From: Sphingomonas sp. PsM26
GTDB taxonomy: Bacteria; Pseudomonadota; Alphaproteobacteria; Sphingomonadales; Sphingomonadaceae
Assembly: GCA_030433805.1 (NCBI GenBank)
Contig: JARUXA010000018.1
Coordinates: 1 to 64,000 of the forward strand
DNA: 64,000 nucleotides
Direction: 5' to 3'
Position numbers and translations under genes: made by a program. Positions within the stretch are counted from its first letter, which is position 1; each line of letters opens with the position of its first letter. The notes below the pieces were generated by a model. The model made no database searches and was not told the origin of the DNA. It worked only from the letters and a program-made list of their open reading frames with translations. Positions 25,562-33,319 of this stretch are shown here, in pieces.

Positions 25562-27895
25562 CTAGAACCCCTTCTTCACCGTCACGAAGAACTGCCGCGG
25601 CGCGCCCGCCAGCAGCGTCTGGTTGTCGCCGCTCTTGCCGAAGCCGTTCGACCCGATCGTCGCGATATAGCCGAGATCGGTCAGGTTGGTGACGCTCCCC
25701 TCGATCCCCAGCCCGTCGAGCACGCCGTCGCCGCGGAAGGTATAGCCGATCGTCGCATCGACCAGCACGCGGCCGGGAACTGACTGGTCGTTGAGATAGG
25801 TGAAGTAGCGCTTCGACATATAGTTCGCGCCGACCCGCGCGAGGAACTGGCCGTCGTCATAGACCGCTTCGCCCTTCAGCATATGCTCGGGATTGTCGGG
25901 GACGGTCTTGCCCTTGGTCGCGGTGTCGATCTGCCCGATCGAACCGACCGCAGTGCTGATCACGTTGTCGCGATATTCCGCCTTGCCGTAGGAATAGGAC
26001 GCATAGAGCGACACCGCAGGCACCACCTTGTATGTGCCGGTCACCTCGACGCCATAGTTGCGGACCGAACCGACGTTCTGCAGCGTCGTTGGGTTGCCCG
26101 CGCCGCCGGTGCCGTTCGCCAGCGACAGCAGACGGTTCGAGAAGTCAACATAATAGCCCGCGATTGAAGCCTGGAACCCGTTCATCCGGAAGCGCCCGCC
26201 GACTTCATAACTGTCCGACCGCTCGGGCTTGAGCGAATTGCGAATGAGGTCAAGCCCCGCCTGAGTCGTCGCGAACGGCGATCCGCCCACCGCAGCGGAC
26301 GTGAACGCGCGCATATTCTGCGTGAAGGTCGCGAACAGTTCGGTCTGCCCGCCAATCCGGTACAAAGCGCCGACCTGCGGCAAAAACCAGTCCTTCGCCT
26401 CGATCCGCCCGGCGGCGAGCGTGCCGACGATCGCCTTGGCACGGTTGACGACCTGCAGGCCCTTCCACCCGCCCGACAGCGTCAGGTCGCCGAGCGTCAG
26501 CTTGTCGGAGACGTAGTACATCAGCGTCTCGGTGTTGAACTTGGCATCGAACTGCGTGAAGAACGGGTTGCTCTTGAACTCGAGCGACGGGAGCGATGCG
26601 GTCGCCTGGTTGGCGAGGCCATAGAAACGGCGCGCATTCTCGAAATCGTTCGACTCGTACCAGCCGCCGATTTCGAGATGGTTGGGCCCGGTGTCGACCG
26701 CGACATGGCCGAGTACGCCGCCACGGTGGATGTCATATTCGGTCGTGCGCACCGACAGCGCAGCGCCACCCGGGGTCGGGGTGTACGGCAGGTACCACAG
26801 GCCCTGACCGTGGTTGTTGTGATAATAGCCGGTCAGCTTGAGCGAAACCTGGTCGGTCAGGCGGCCATCGAAGGTCGCGCCCGCGAGATAATCCTTCCGC
26901 AGGCCCGCCGCATCGAAATAGACGTCGTCGACGGTCTTGTACGGCGCGGGGAAGGTCGTGCCCGCCGTCGGATAAGGCAGCGGTTGGCCGGCAGCGGTGT
27001 TCTGGTTGGCATAGACTTGCGCCAGCCGGGTCGCGAGCGGGAAGTCGTTCGAGATGTTGTCGAGATCGTAGCCGAACCGCTTGATCAGATCGAGGCTGAG
27101 ATCCTGGTAATCCTGCTCGCGGCGATCCGAATAGTCGAAAAAGGCTGAGATCGAGCCGCGGTCGCCCAGATCCTGCAGGAGCTTGGCGTTGACCTGATGC
27201 TGGCGCTGTTCGCCGAAGCCCTTCCACTTGTCGGTCTTAAGATAGCCATAGCTGATATAGCCCTTGAGCCCCTGCCCGGTGATGTCCCCGCTCTCGAGCC
27301 GGACGAACCCACGATACGTCTCGTTGCTGCCATAGGTGCCCGACGCGACGATCCCCATCGTGTCCGACGGCTTCAACGATGTGAATTCGATCGTCCCGCC
27401 GAGGTTGCTGCTCGACGCGGTGCCGAGCGCGCCTGCGCCTTGTGCGACCGCGGCGACGCCGAGATTCTCCGAGATGATCGCGCGGCTGATGTGGAGGCCG
27501 TTGGAATTGCCGTAGCTCATGTCGCCGAGCGGAATGCCATCGAGCGTGAAGCCGAGCTGGTTCTGGTTGAACCCGCGCAGCGTGATCCGCGACGACCATT
27601 CATACGCGCCAAATGCGTCGGCGGCCTGGTAATTGACGCCGGGGAGCTTGGCGATTGCCTTGAGCGGGGTCGAGCCGGGGGTGAGCCGTTCGATATCGAG
27701 GTTGCTCACGGTCTGCACCTGCCGCGCCTGGCCAAAGCCGAGCACGACGATGTCGGCTTCTTCGGGGGCGGGCGTTTCGGTCGTTGCCGTGTCGACGGGC
27801 TGCGGTTCGGGCGACGGAGCGGTCTGGGCCAGCGCGCTGGTCGAGACGAAGGCGAGCATCATCGAACCCGCGAGCAGGTGGAAACGAAGCGTCAT
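25562..27895 (-). CDS. TonB-dependent receptor, probably for sugar
   Basis: A 777-residue outer-membrane receptor. The signal peptide (residues 1-24, ending SALAQ) is followed by a Pro/Glu-rich linker, a TonB-box-like DIVVLGFGQ, a plug with LPGVNYQAADAFGAYEWSSR-type sequence and ITLRGF, and a beta-barrel ending in VTVKKGF. Both its position beside the permease and the plug style point to import of an oligosaccharide, such as arabinan or galactan fragments produced by the GH43 enzyme or others. The ligand is inference. It is transcribed towards the permease and shares its terminator. Confidence 0.92.
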   Translation of the reverse strand: MTLRFHLLAGSMMLAFVSTSALAQTAPSPEPQPVDTATTETPAPEEADIVVLGFGQARQVQTVSNLDIERLTPGSTPLKAIAKLPGVNYQAADAFGAYEWSSRITLRGFNQNQLGFTLDGIPLGDMSYGNSNGLHISRAIISENLGVAAVAQGAGALGTASSSNLGGTIEFTSLKPSDTMGIVASGTYGSNETYRGFVRLESGDITGQGLKGYISYGYLKTDKWKGFGEQRQHQVNAKLLQDLGDRGSISAFFDYSDRREQDYQDLSLDLIKRFGYDLDNISNDFPLATRLAQVYANQNTAAGQPLPYPTAGTTFPAPYKTVDDVYFDAAGLRKDYLAGATFDGRLTDQVSLKLTGYYHNNHGQGLWYLPYTPTPGGAALSVRTTEYDIHRGGVLGHVAVDTGPNHLEIGGWYESNDFENARRFYGLANQATASLPSLEFKSNPFFTQFDAKFNTETLMYYVSDKLTLGDLTLSGGWKGLQVVNRAKAIVGTLAAGRIEAKDWFLPQVGALYRIGGQTELFATFTQNMRAFTSAAVGGSPFATTQAGLDLIRNSLKPERSDSYEVGGRFRMNGFQASIAGYYVDFSNRLLSLANGTGGAGNPTTLQNVGSVRNYGVEVTGTYKVVPAVSLYASYSYGKAEYRDNVISTAVGSIGQIDTATKGKTVPDNPEHMLKGEAVYDDGQFLARVGANYMSKRYFTYLNDQSVPGRVLVDATIGYTFRGDGVLDGLGIEGSVTNLTDLGYIATIGSNGFGKSGDNQTLLAGAPRQFFVTVKKGF

Positions 27896-28299
27896 GCTGG
27901 AAACTCCCTGATGGGCCGGTTGTCGACCTCAGGTTGCCGCATGACGACTTTGTGTTGCGCGGCTATGACCGTTTCGGGTCTATTCCGCGTCGGTTGGTTA
28001 ACGCCTGGTGGCGGGCGTCAGTGCACGACCGCTGGCGACGGGGAGGCGTAGAAGATGCGCGGCTGACGGGGTTCTTGAAGAAGCCCCTCCCCTTCAGGGG
28101 AGGGGTTGGGGGTGGGGCAGATCAGCAGAACCCAGCTCTCTGCGAGGCACTTCCCCACCCCAACCCCTCCCCTGAAGGGGAGGGGCTTGGAAAGGCCATC
28201 ACATCTCCTGCAACCCTTTGGCGGCGGAACAGTGGTGCGATCCGGCGGTCGCTATCCGTATCGAGCAGCCTGCAACATCAAGTGCGCCAAGTACAACGC
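27896..28299. other. Intergenic region with palindromic element
   Basis: 404 bases between the TonB receptor start and the CoA-lyase stop. The right part is occupied by the family B palindrome at 28081-28188. The rest presumably holds the receptor promoter, and I see no operator match there. Confidence 0.5.
28081..28188. repeat. Intergenic palindromic element, family B copy 1
   Basis: About 108 bases. The left arm starts AAGCCCCTCCCCTTCAGGGG and the right arm is its complement, including GGGGTGGGG/CCCCACCCC. Each arm also folds on itself (CCCCTCCCC TTCA GGGGAGGGG style). A related element lies at 55549-55657. Confidence 0.8.
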
Positions 28300-29190
28300 C
28301 TACCCCCCGTAAGCCCCCACCTTAGCCAGCACAGCCCGCGCCTGTTTCAAATGCGGAATATCCAGCATCCGCCCATCAAGCCCGACCGTCCCCGCGCCCC
28401 CAGCCGCATCGAACGCCGCAACGACTCGCTCAGCGAACGCAACTTCCTCGGCATCCGGCAAATAGCTCTCATTGATCGCCGCCACCTGCGCCGGGTGAAT
28501 CGCAAGCCGCCCGGTGAACCCCTCCGCCCGCGACGCGCGCGACGCTGCGCGCAACCCCGCCTCGTCGCGGAAATCGACATACAGCGTGTCGACCGCCTGC
28601 ACCCCCGCCGCCTTCGCACCGAGCAACGTCAGCGTCCGCACCGTGCGATAGGTCAGCGCCCATCCCCCCGCCGGATCGAGATTGGTCGACGCGCCCAAGG
28701 CCGCCGCCAGATCCTCCGCGCCCCACGTCAGGCCCGCCAACCGCGCCGCGGGCACCTTGGCATAGTCCCCCAGCGTGAACGGCGCAGCGGCGGTCTCGGT
28801 CGCGACCGGCAGGATCGCGATCGATCCGGCAGCCAGCCCCGCCTGCGCCTCGAGTGCGTCGAGATAGAAGGACAGTTGCGCGATGTCGGCGGGGCCGGCG
28901 CATTTCGGCAGCATCACGCCATCGGGTGCCGCCGCCACCACCGCAACCAGATCGTCGAGCACCATCCCGCTGTCGAGCGGGTTGATCCGCACCCACAACT
29001 GGCTGGTCCGCGCCTCCTGCGGCCGATCCGCCAGCAGTCCAGCAACGAGATCGCGCCCGCGCGTCTTGTGCTCGGGCGCGACCGAATCCTCGAGATCGAA
29101 GATCAGCGCATCTGCGCCGGTGCTGTCCGCCTTGGCGAGCTTCTTCTCGCTATCCCCCGGAATGAACAACCACGAGCGGAGGTCGATCAT
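28300..29190 (-). CDS. HpcH/HpaI-type CoA-ester lyase (CitE-like)
   Basis: A 296-residue TIM-barrel lyase of the CitE/malyl-CoA lyase group. The N-terminal RSWLFIPGDSEKKLAKA and FDLEDSVAPEHK are the family signature; the acidic residues there and the later E in PVATETAAA bind Mg. Substrates in this group are malyl-, citramalyl- or citryl-CoA type esters, and I cannot choose among them. The start at 29190 overlaps the MaoC stop by four bases (ATGA), so the two act together. Its place inside the sugar cluster is unexplained. Confidence 0.85.
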   Translation of the reverse strand: MIDLRSWLFIPGDSEKKLAKADSTGADALIFDLEDSVAPEHKTRGRDLVAGLLADRPQEARTSQLWVRINPLDSGMVLDDLVAVVAAAPDGVMLPKCAGPADIAQLSFYLDALEAQAGLAAGSIAILPVATETAAAPFTLGDYAKVPAARLAGLTWGAEDLAAALGASTNLDPAGGWALTYRTVRTLTLLGAKAAGVQAVDTLYVDFRDEAGLRAASRASRAEGFTGRLAIHPAQVAAINESYLPDAEEVAFAERVVAAFDAAGGAGTVGLDGRMLDIPHLKQARAVLAKVGAYGG

Positions 29191-29651
29191 GCGCCGGCCT
29201 CCACCGGGGTCTTGCGCTGCAATCCGGTGCGCTTGCACGTTGCGACGAGTTCGTCGCGCTGGTTGAACGCGCGGTGGACGAAGGTCACGATCCCCGCGTC
29301 AGGTCGCGAGCGGGATTCGCGCAGGTCGACCACCTCGGTCTCGATCCGCAGCGTATCGCCTATGAAGACGGGGGCGGGAAAGCGCACTTCGTCCCAGCCG
29401 AGATTGGCGACCGCGGTGCCAAGCGTCGTGTCGCCGACCGACACGCCGACCATCAGCCCGAGCGTGAAGGTCGAATTGACGATGATCCGCCCGTAGTCAC
29501 TGTCCTTCATATATTCGGCATCGAGATGGAGCTGCGCGGGGTTGTGCGTCAGCGTCGAGAACAGCAGATTGTCGGTCTCGGTCACGGTGCGCCGGATCGC
29601 ATGCGCGAAGGTCTGGCCGACCTCCAACTGCTCGAACCACAATCCCGCCAT
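29187..29651 (-). CDS. MaoC-like hydratase/dehydratase
   Basis: A 154-residue single hot-dog domain protein of the MaoC/(R)-enoyl-CoA hydratase group. The segment FSTLTHNPAQLHLDAEYM is the hydratase-2 active-site region, but the usual catalytic Asp before NP is replaced (TLTHNP), as in the CoA-lyase-associated subgroup. His42 is retained. GGGAG precedes the ATG at 29651. It is translationally coupled to the downstream CoA-lyase. Together they could hydrate an unsaturated dicarboxyl-CoA and cleave the product, but no substrate is evident. Confidence 0.82.
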   Translation of the reverse strand: MAGLWFEQLEVGQTFAHAIRRTVTETDNLLFSTLTHNPAQLHLDAEYMKDSDYGRIIVNSTFTLGLMVGVSVGDTTLGTAVANLGWDEVRFPAPVFIGDTLRIETEVVDLRESRSRPDAGIVTFVHRAFNQRDELVATCKRTGLQRKTPVEAGA

Positions 29652-29744
29652 CGCCTGCCGCTCCCGATTACCGCCCTGTGCCGGGCCTGCTGTGTTGCAA
29701 GACCGGCCATACCAGCGATTTTCGGAAGGGCTAGGGCGCGATGG

Positions 29745-29773
29745 CCTTTCCCCCAAACCGTTCGGGGAGAAGG
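29745..29773. repeat. Short intergenic hairpin
   Basis: CCTTTCCCCC pairs imperfectly with GGGGAGAAGG around AAACCGTTC, between dgoA and the MaoC gene. No T-run follows. Confidence 0.45.
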
Positions 29774-29778
29774 GGCGC

Positions 29779-30405
29779 TTACCCCAGAGCCGCGATGAAC
29801 GCGCGCGCGTTCGCACCGACCTGCTCCGCCGTCGCTCCAACCGAATAGAGCGCACCGCCAAGGCCGAACCCGGCGGCACCCGCCGCGGTCCACGGCGCCA
29901 TCCCCTCGGGGGTGATCCCGCCCACCGGCAGCACGCGGACGGTCTTGGGAAGCACCGCGCGCATCGCCTTCAATATCACCGGGCTCGCCGCCTCGGCGGG
30001 GAACAGCTTGAGCGCGGTCGCGCCGGTTTCGAGCGCGAGAAACGCTTCGCTCGGTGTCGCTATACCGGGGAGCGACACCAGCCCCGCCGCCGCCGTCGCC
30101 GCGATCACGCGCGGGTTCATGTTGGGGGAGATCACCATGGTCCCGCCCGCCGCCTGCACCGCGGCCACGCCGTCGACATCGAGCACGGTGCCCGCGCCGA
30201 TGATCGCGCGTCCTTCGAACCGCTTCGCCAGCCGCGCGACGCTGTCGAGCGGGTCGGGCGAATTCATCGGCACCTCGAGCAGCGTGAAGCCAGCCGCGAC
30301 GAGTTCCTCGCCGATCGCCTCGACTTCGTCGGGGCGGACCCCGCGCAGGATCGCGACGAGTGGGCAGCGTGCGAAGGCGGCGTCGAAATCGGAAACCATG
30401 GTCAT
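29779..30405 (-). CDS. dgoA: 2-dehydro-3-deoxy-6-phosphogalactonate aldolase
   Basis: A 208-residue class I aldolase of the KDPG/KDPGal type that splits 2-keto-3-deoxy-6-phosphogalactonate into pyruvate and glyceraldehyde-3-phosphate. The Schiff-base lysine is Lys133 in ALKLFPAEA. Glu44 is in TLLEVPMNSP, and GAGTVLD and PVGGITPEGM form the phosphate site. PMNSP and FPAE match DgoA rather than Eda. It starts 4 bases after the dgoK stop with GGAG nine bases upstream (a second ATG at 30399 is possible). It is co-transcribed with dgoK. Confidence 0.92.
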   Translation of the reverse strand: MTMVSDFDAAFARCPLVAILRGVRPDEVEAIGEELVAAGFTLLEVPMNSPDPLDSVARLAKRFEGRAIIGAGTVLDVDGVAAVQAAGGTMVISPNMNPRVIAATAAAGLVSLPGIATPSEAFLALETGATALKLFPAEAASPVILKAMRAVLPKTVRVLPVGGITPEGMAPWTAAGAAGFGLGGALYSVGATAEQVGANARAFIAALG

Positions 30406-30409
30406 GCGA

Positions 30410-31300
30410 TCATTCTCCAAGCGCGCGTGCAAGCGCGATGATACCGGCCGCGAAGGCGGCGTGACTGTCGACGATATGCGGCGTGCCGCCATTCGCTTCG
30501 ACCGCAATGGCGTACAGGCCGCCAAGCGACGGGTCGGACAGGATATGGACATCCCCAGCGCCCTTTTCGAGCCGCACCGCGACGTCGCTGCCGATCAGCA
30601 GCCCGCTCGCATAGGAGGCGGCATCGGCATCGTCGCGCTGTCCCAGCAGCTTGCTCGCGCGAATGCCGAACAGCGCGGCGGACAGGTCGCGTCGTTTGCC
30701 CGCCTCGACGCCCTCGCGGAACGCCTCATTGGCGGTGACGTCACCGCCAAGCTGAGTCGACAGCAACCCGTGGCCGCGCACCAGCGCGAACAGCTCGCCG
30801 GTCATCGCGGTGGTGAAATCGACCACCACCCCCGCTTCCATCCGCGCCCATTTGCAATGCGTTCCGGGCTGACACAGCAGGCCGTCGCGCGGCACCAGCC
30901 CCGCCTCGACCGCGCCGAGCAACTGAATCTCTTCCCCGCGCATCACGTCCGCACGCCCATCGACCAGCACTGACAGCCCCGGGACGATCGCGGTGCGATC
31001 ATCGATCCAGCCGAGCCCGCGCGCGAGCGCCTCGAACCCGGCGGGGGTCGCGACATAGGGCACGTCGCGCCAGCCGATCGTCGAGCCGACCATCCCCGCC
31101 AGCAGCATCGGCAAATCCCCGAAGCGCGCACGAATGTCGGCGACTTCCGCCGGGAATCCCTCCTTGTCGATCGCGGTCACGCCGCGCGCATCGCGATCCG
31201 TAGCCACGACCTGCCCGGCTTCGATCCGGTAAACCCGCCGATTGGTGGTGCCCCAATCGACTGCGAGGAAGGCATCATTGAACAGCGACGATACGGGCAT
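30410..31300 (-). CDS. dgoK: 2-dehydro-3-deoxygalactonokinase
   Basis: A 296-residue sugar-acid kinase of the DgoK family (ASKHA fold) that phosphorylates 2-keto-3-deoxygalactonate. The N-terminal FLAVDWGTTNRRVYRI is the ATP-phosphate motif, and QPGTHCKWARME and FTTAMTGELFA are DgoK signatures. ATG 31300 is given as start. A TTG at 31306 has a better-spaced AAGGAG (eight bases) and may be the real one. It is first in the dgoK-dgoA unit and divergent from the FadR-type gene at 31457. Confidence 0.93.
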   Translation of the reverse strand: MPVSSLFNDAFLAVDWGTTNRRVYRIEAGQVVATDRDARGVTAIDKEGFPAEVADIRARFGDLPMLLAGMVGSTIGWRDVPYVATPAGFEALARGLGWIDDRTAIVPGLSVLVDGRADVMRGEEIQLLGAVEAGLVPRDGLLCQPGTHCKWARMEAGVVVDFTTAMTGELFALVRGHGLLSTQLGGDVTANEAFREGVEAGKRRDLSAALFGIRASKLLGQRDDADAASYASGLLIGSDVAVRLEKGAGDVHILSDPSLGGLYAIAVEANGGTPHIVDSHAAFAAGIIALARALGE

Positions 31301-31369
31301 GGTCAACGCTTGGTCTCCTTCGCGCCAGGGTGCCACCGACCGCAGACGGTGGTCGCGCGCTCAGGGCGG

Positions 31370-31388
31370 TATTTATCTGACTTATTCG
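31370..31388. promoter_or_regulatory. Candidate operator of the galactonate genes
   Basis: TATTTATCTGACTTATTCG lies in the divergent dgoK/regulator gap. It shares TCTGA-N-TTATT with the motif at 18432-18450 (TCTGAGTTATT). Probably bound by the FadR-type regulator at 31457, perhaps with cross-talk. Confidence 0.4.
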
Positions 31389-31456
31389 CCGTGTCCACCC
31401 GCTCAAGCGGTTGCGGGTGGTGACAGCATCGTCGCAAACCGCCAGAAAGGCGGCTT

Positions 31457-32182
31457 ATGGTTCAGCAAGCCCCCCCGCCGACGCGCAACCTGACCTACCG
31501 TCTGCTCGACACGATCGGCCTCGCGATCGTCACCGGCCAATATGAGACGCAGCCCTTTCCGACCGAAGCGCAGCTCGCGCAGACGCACGGCGTCAGCCGG
31601 TCGGTGACGCGCGAGGCGGTCAAGATGCTCACCGCCAAGGGCCTGCTCAGCGCGCGCCCGCGCCAGGGCACGATCGTCCGCCCGTCCGAGACGTGGAACC
31701 TGTTCGATACCGATGTCCTGCGGTGGATGCTCGAACGGACCTTCTCGGTCGATCTGCTCCGCCAGTTCAGCCAGTTGCGGATCGCGATCGAACCCGAGGC
31801 GGCGGCGCTGGCAGCGCAGTTCGGCGGCGCGACGGACCTGGTCGACATTGATGCCGGGCTAGAGCGCATGATCGCCGCCGACCGGGATGCGGACGATCCG
31901 CTCGATGCGGACATCGCATTCCACATCGCGATCCTGAAAGCGTCGCGCAATCCGTTCTACGGGCAGTTCCGCGATGTCGTGGCGACTGCGCTGCGCACCT
32001 CGATCCGCTTCACCAACCGGATCAAGGGACGCAACGCGAGCATCGCCGACCATTCCGCCGTCCGCGACGCGATCTTCGCCCGGGATCCGGAAGCCGCGCG
32101 CGCGGCGATGCGTCACCTGATCGGCGACGTGATCGAGCTGATCGACCGGGTCGATGGTGTCGGGGACGCGTCCACGGCTTGA
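31457..32182 (+). CDS. FadR-type GntR transcriptional regulator (galactonate genes)
   Basis: A 241-residue FadR-subfamily regulator. The winged helix (about residues 10-75: FPTEAQLAQTHGVSRSVTREA, LTAKGLLSARPRQGT) is followed by an FCD ligand domain (QLRIAIEPEAAALAA, DIAFHIAILKASRNPFY, with metal-site His residues). It is divergent from dgoK and followed 59 bases later by the sugar 1-dehydrogenase. It is the natural regulator of galactonate catabolism, with 2-keto-3-deoxygalactonate or galactonate as likely effector. It resembles the regulator at 21078 in layout but differs clearly in sequence. Confidence 0.9.
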   Translation: MVQQAPPPTRNLTYRLLDTIGLAIVTGQYETQPFPTEAQLAQTHGVSRSVTREAVKMLTAKGLLSARPRQGTIVRPSETWNLFDTDVLRWMLERTFSVDLLRQFSQLRIAIEPEAAALAAQFGGATDLVDIDAGLERMIAADRDADDPLDADIAFHIAILKASRNPFYGQFRDVVATALRTSIRFTNRIKGRNASIADHSAVRDAIFARDPEAARAAMRHLIGDVIELIDRVDGVGDASTA

Positions 32183-32241
32183 TGGCGCCGTTGCATCGCC
32201 ATAAGGGCGGGGCAATAATCATATAAAAGACGAGAGCTGCA

Positions 32242-33198
32242 GTGACGAACGCGACCGACCGAGTTCTGCCGCGCGACGGCGCGATCCGTCTTGGCATCGT
32301 CGGCATCGGCAAGATCGCGCGCGACCAGCACGTTCCCGCCATCCTCGCCGATCCCCGCTACGCGCTGGTCGCGACCGCCGACCCGCATGGTAGCCTCGAC
32401 GATGTCGCCACTTATCCCGACCTTGCCGCGATGATGGCCGGAGTGCCCGATCTCGACGCGGTCGCGATCTGCACGCCGCCCGCCTACCGGCCCGCCATCG
32501 CGATGGCCGCAATCGATGCCGGGCTTGCGGTCCTGCTGGAAAAGCCGACCGCGGCGACGCTGGCCGAGGCTGAGGGCATCGTTGCGCATGCCGCCGGCGC
32601 GGACGTTTCGGTGATGGCGACATGGCATTCGCGCGAAGCCGCCGCGGTCGCCGAGGCGCGCGCTTGGATCGCGGAACGCGACGTTTCGGCGGTGCAGATC
32701 ACATGGAAGGAAGACATTCGTCGCTGGCATCCGGGGCAGGACTGGATACTGGCGGAGAATGGGTTCGGCGTGTTCGATCCGGGGATCAACGCGTTGTCGA
32801 TTCTGACCTTCCTCCTGCCCCGCCCGGTTCGCGTCGAAACCGCCCGGATCGCGATCCCCGAAGGTCGCGGCGCGCCGATCGCTGCGACGCTCGCGATGGC
32901 GGCAGGGGACACGCGGATCACGACCGAGTTCGACTTCCTGCAAACCGGACCGCAAAGCTGGGACATACGGATCGACACCGATCGTGGCAGCGTGTTGCTC
33001 AGCGATGGCGGGGCAACGATCGCGATTGACGGCGAAGCACCGCGCACGGCAGCGAACATTGAATATCCCGCGATCTATGCGCGCTTTGCGGAGCTGGTGG
33101 CGGCGGGCGAGTCCGAGGTCGATCTGTCGCCCTTGCGGCTGGTCGCGGACGCACTGCGCATCGCAGAGCGCACGACGGTCGCGCCGTTCGCGTTCTGA
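32242..33198 (+). CDS. D-galactose/L-arabinose 1-dehydrogenase (Gfo/Idh/MocA family)
   Basis: A 318-residue NAD(P)-dependent dehydrogenase. The Rossmann motif GIVGIGKIARDQH (about residues 18-30), VLLEKPTAAT (catalytic Lys) and WKEDIRRWHPGQDWI are typical of the galactose dehydrogenase/arabinose 1-dehydrogenase branch. It oxidises the sugar to the lactone. D-galactose and L-arabinose share configuration at C1-C4, and characterised relatives act on both. The start is GTG at 32242 with only a weak upstream GAGAG. No lactonase gene is present in the window, so lactone opening is spontaneous or encoded elsewhere. Confidence 0.88.
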   Translation: MTNATDRVLPRDGAIRLGIVGIGKIARDQHVPAILADPRYALVATADPHGSLDDVATYPDLAAMMAGVPDLDAVAICTPPAYRPAIAMAAIDAGLAVLLEKPTAATLAEAEGIVAHAAGADVSVMATWHSREAAAVAEARAWIAERDVSAVQITWKEDIRRWHPGQDWILAENGFGVFDPGINALSILTFLLPRPVRVETARIAIPEGRGAPIAATLAMAAGDTRITTEFDFLQTGPQSWDIRIDTDRGSVLLSDGGATIAIDGEAPRTAANIEYPAIYARFAELVAAGESEVDLSPLRLVADALRIAERTTVAPFAF

Positions 33199-33228
33199 GC
33201 GCGGACGGGACTGACACCGTGTTCCTGC

Positions 33229-33304
33229 GCAGGCAGGAACCCAGAGCCAAGCATAATAACGCTTGTCAGCTAGCGGAACCCTGGACTCCCGCTTCCGCGG
33301 GAGA
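33229..33304. repeat. Intergenic palindromic element, family C
   Basis: It begins with the hairpin GTTCCTGCGCAGGCAGGAAC and ends with CTCCCGCTTCCGCGGGAG, separated by about 35 bases. It lies between the sugar dehydrogenase and the convergent efflux operon. Confidence 0.6.
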
Positions 33305-33319
33305 ACAAGTTGGCACACC

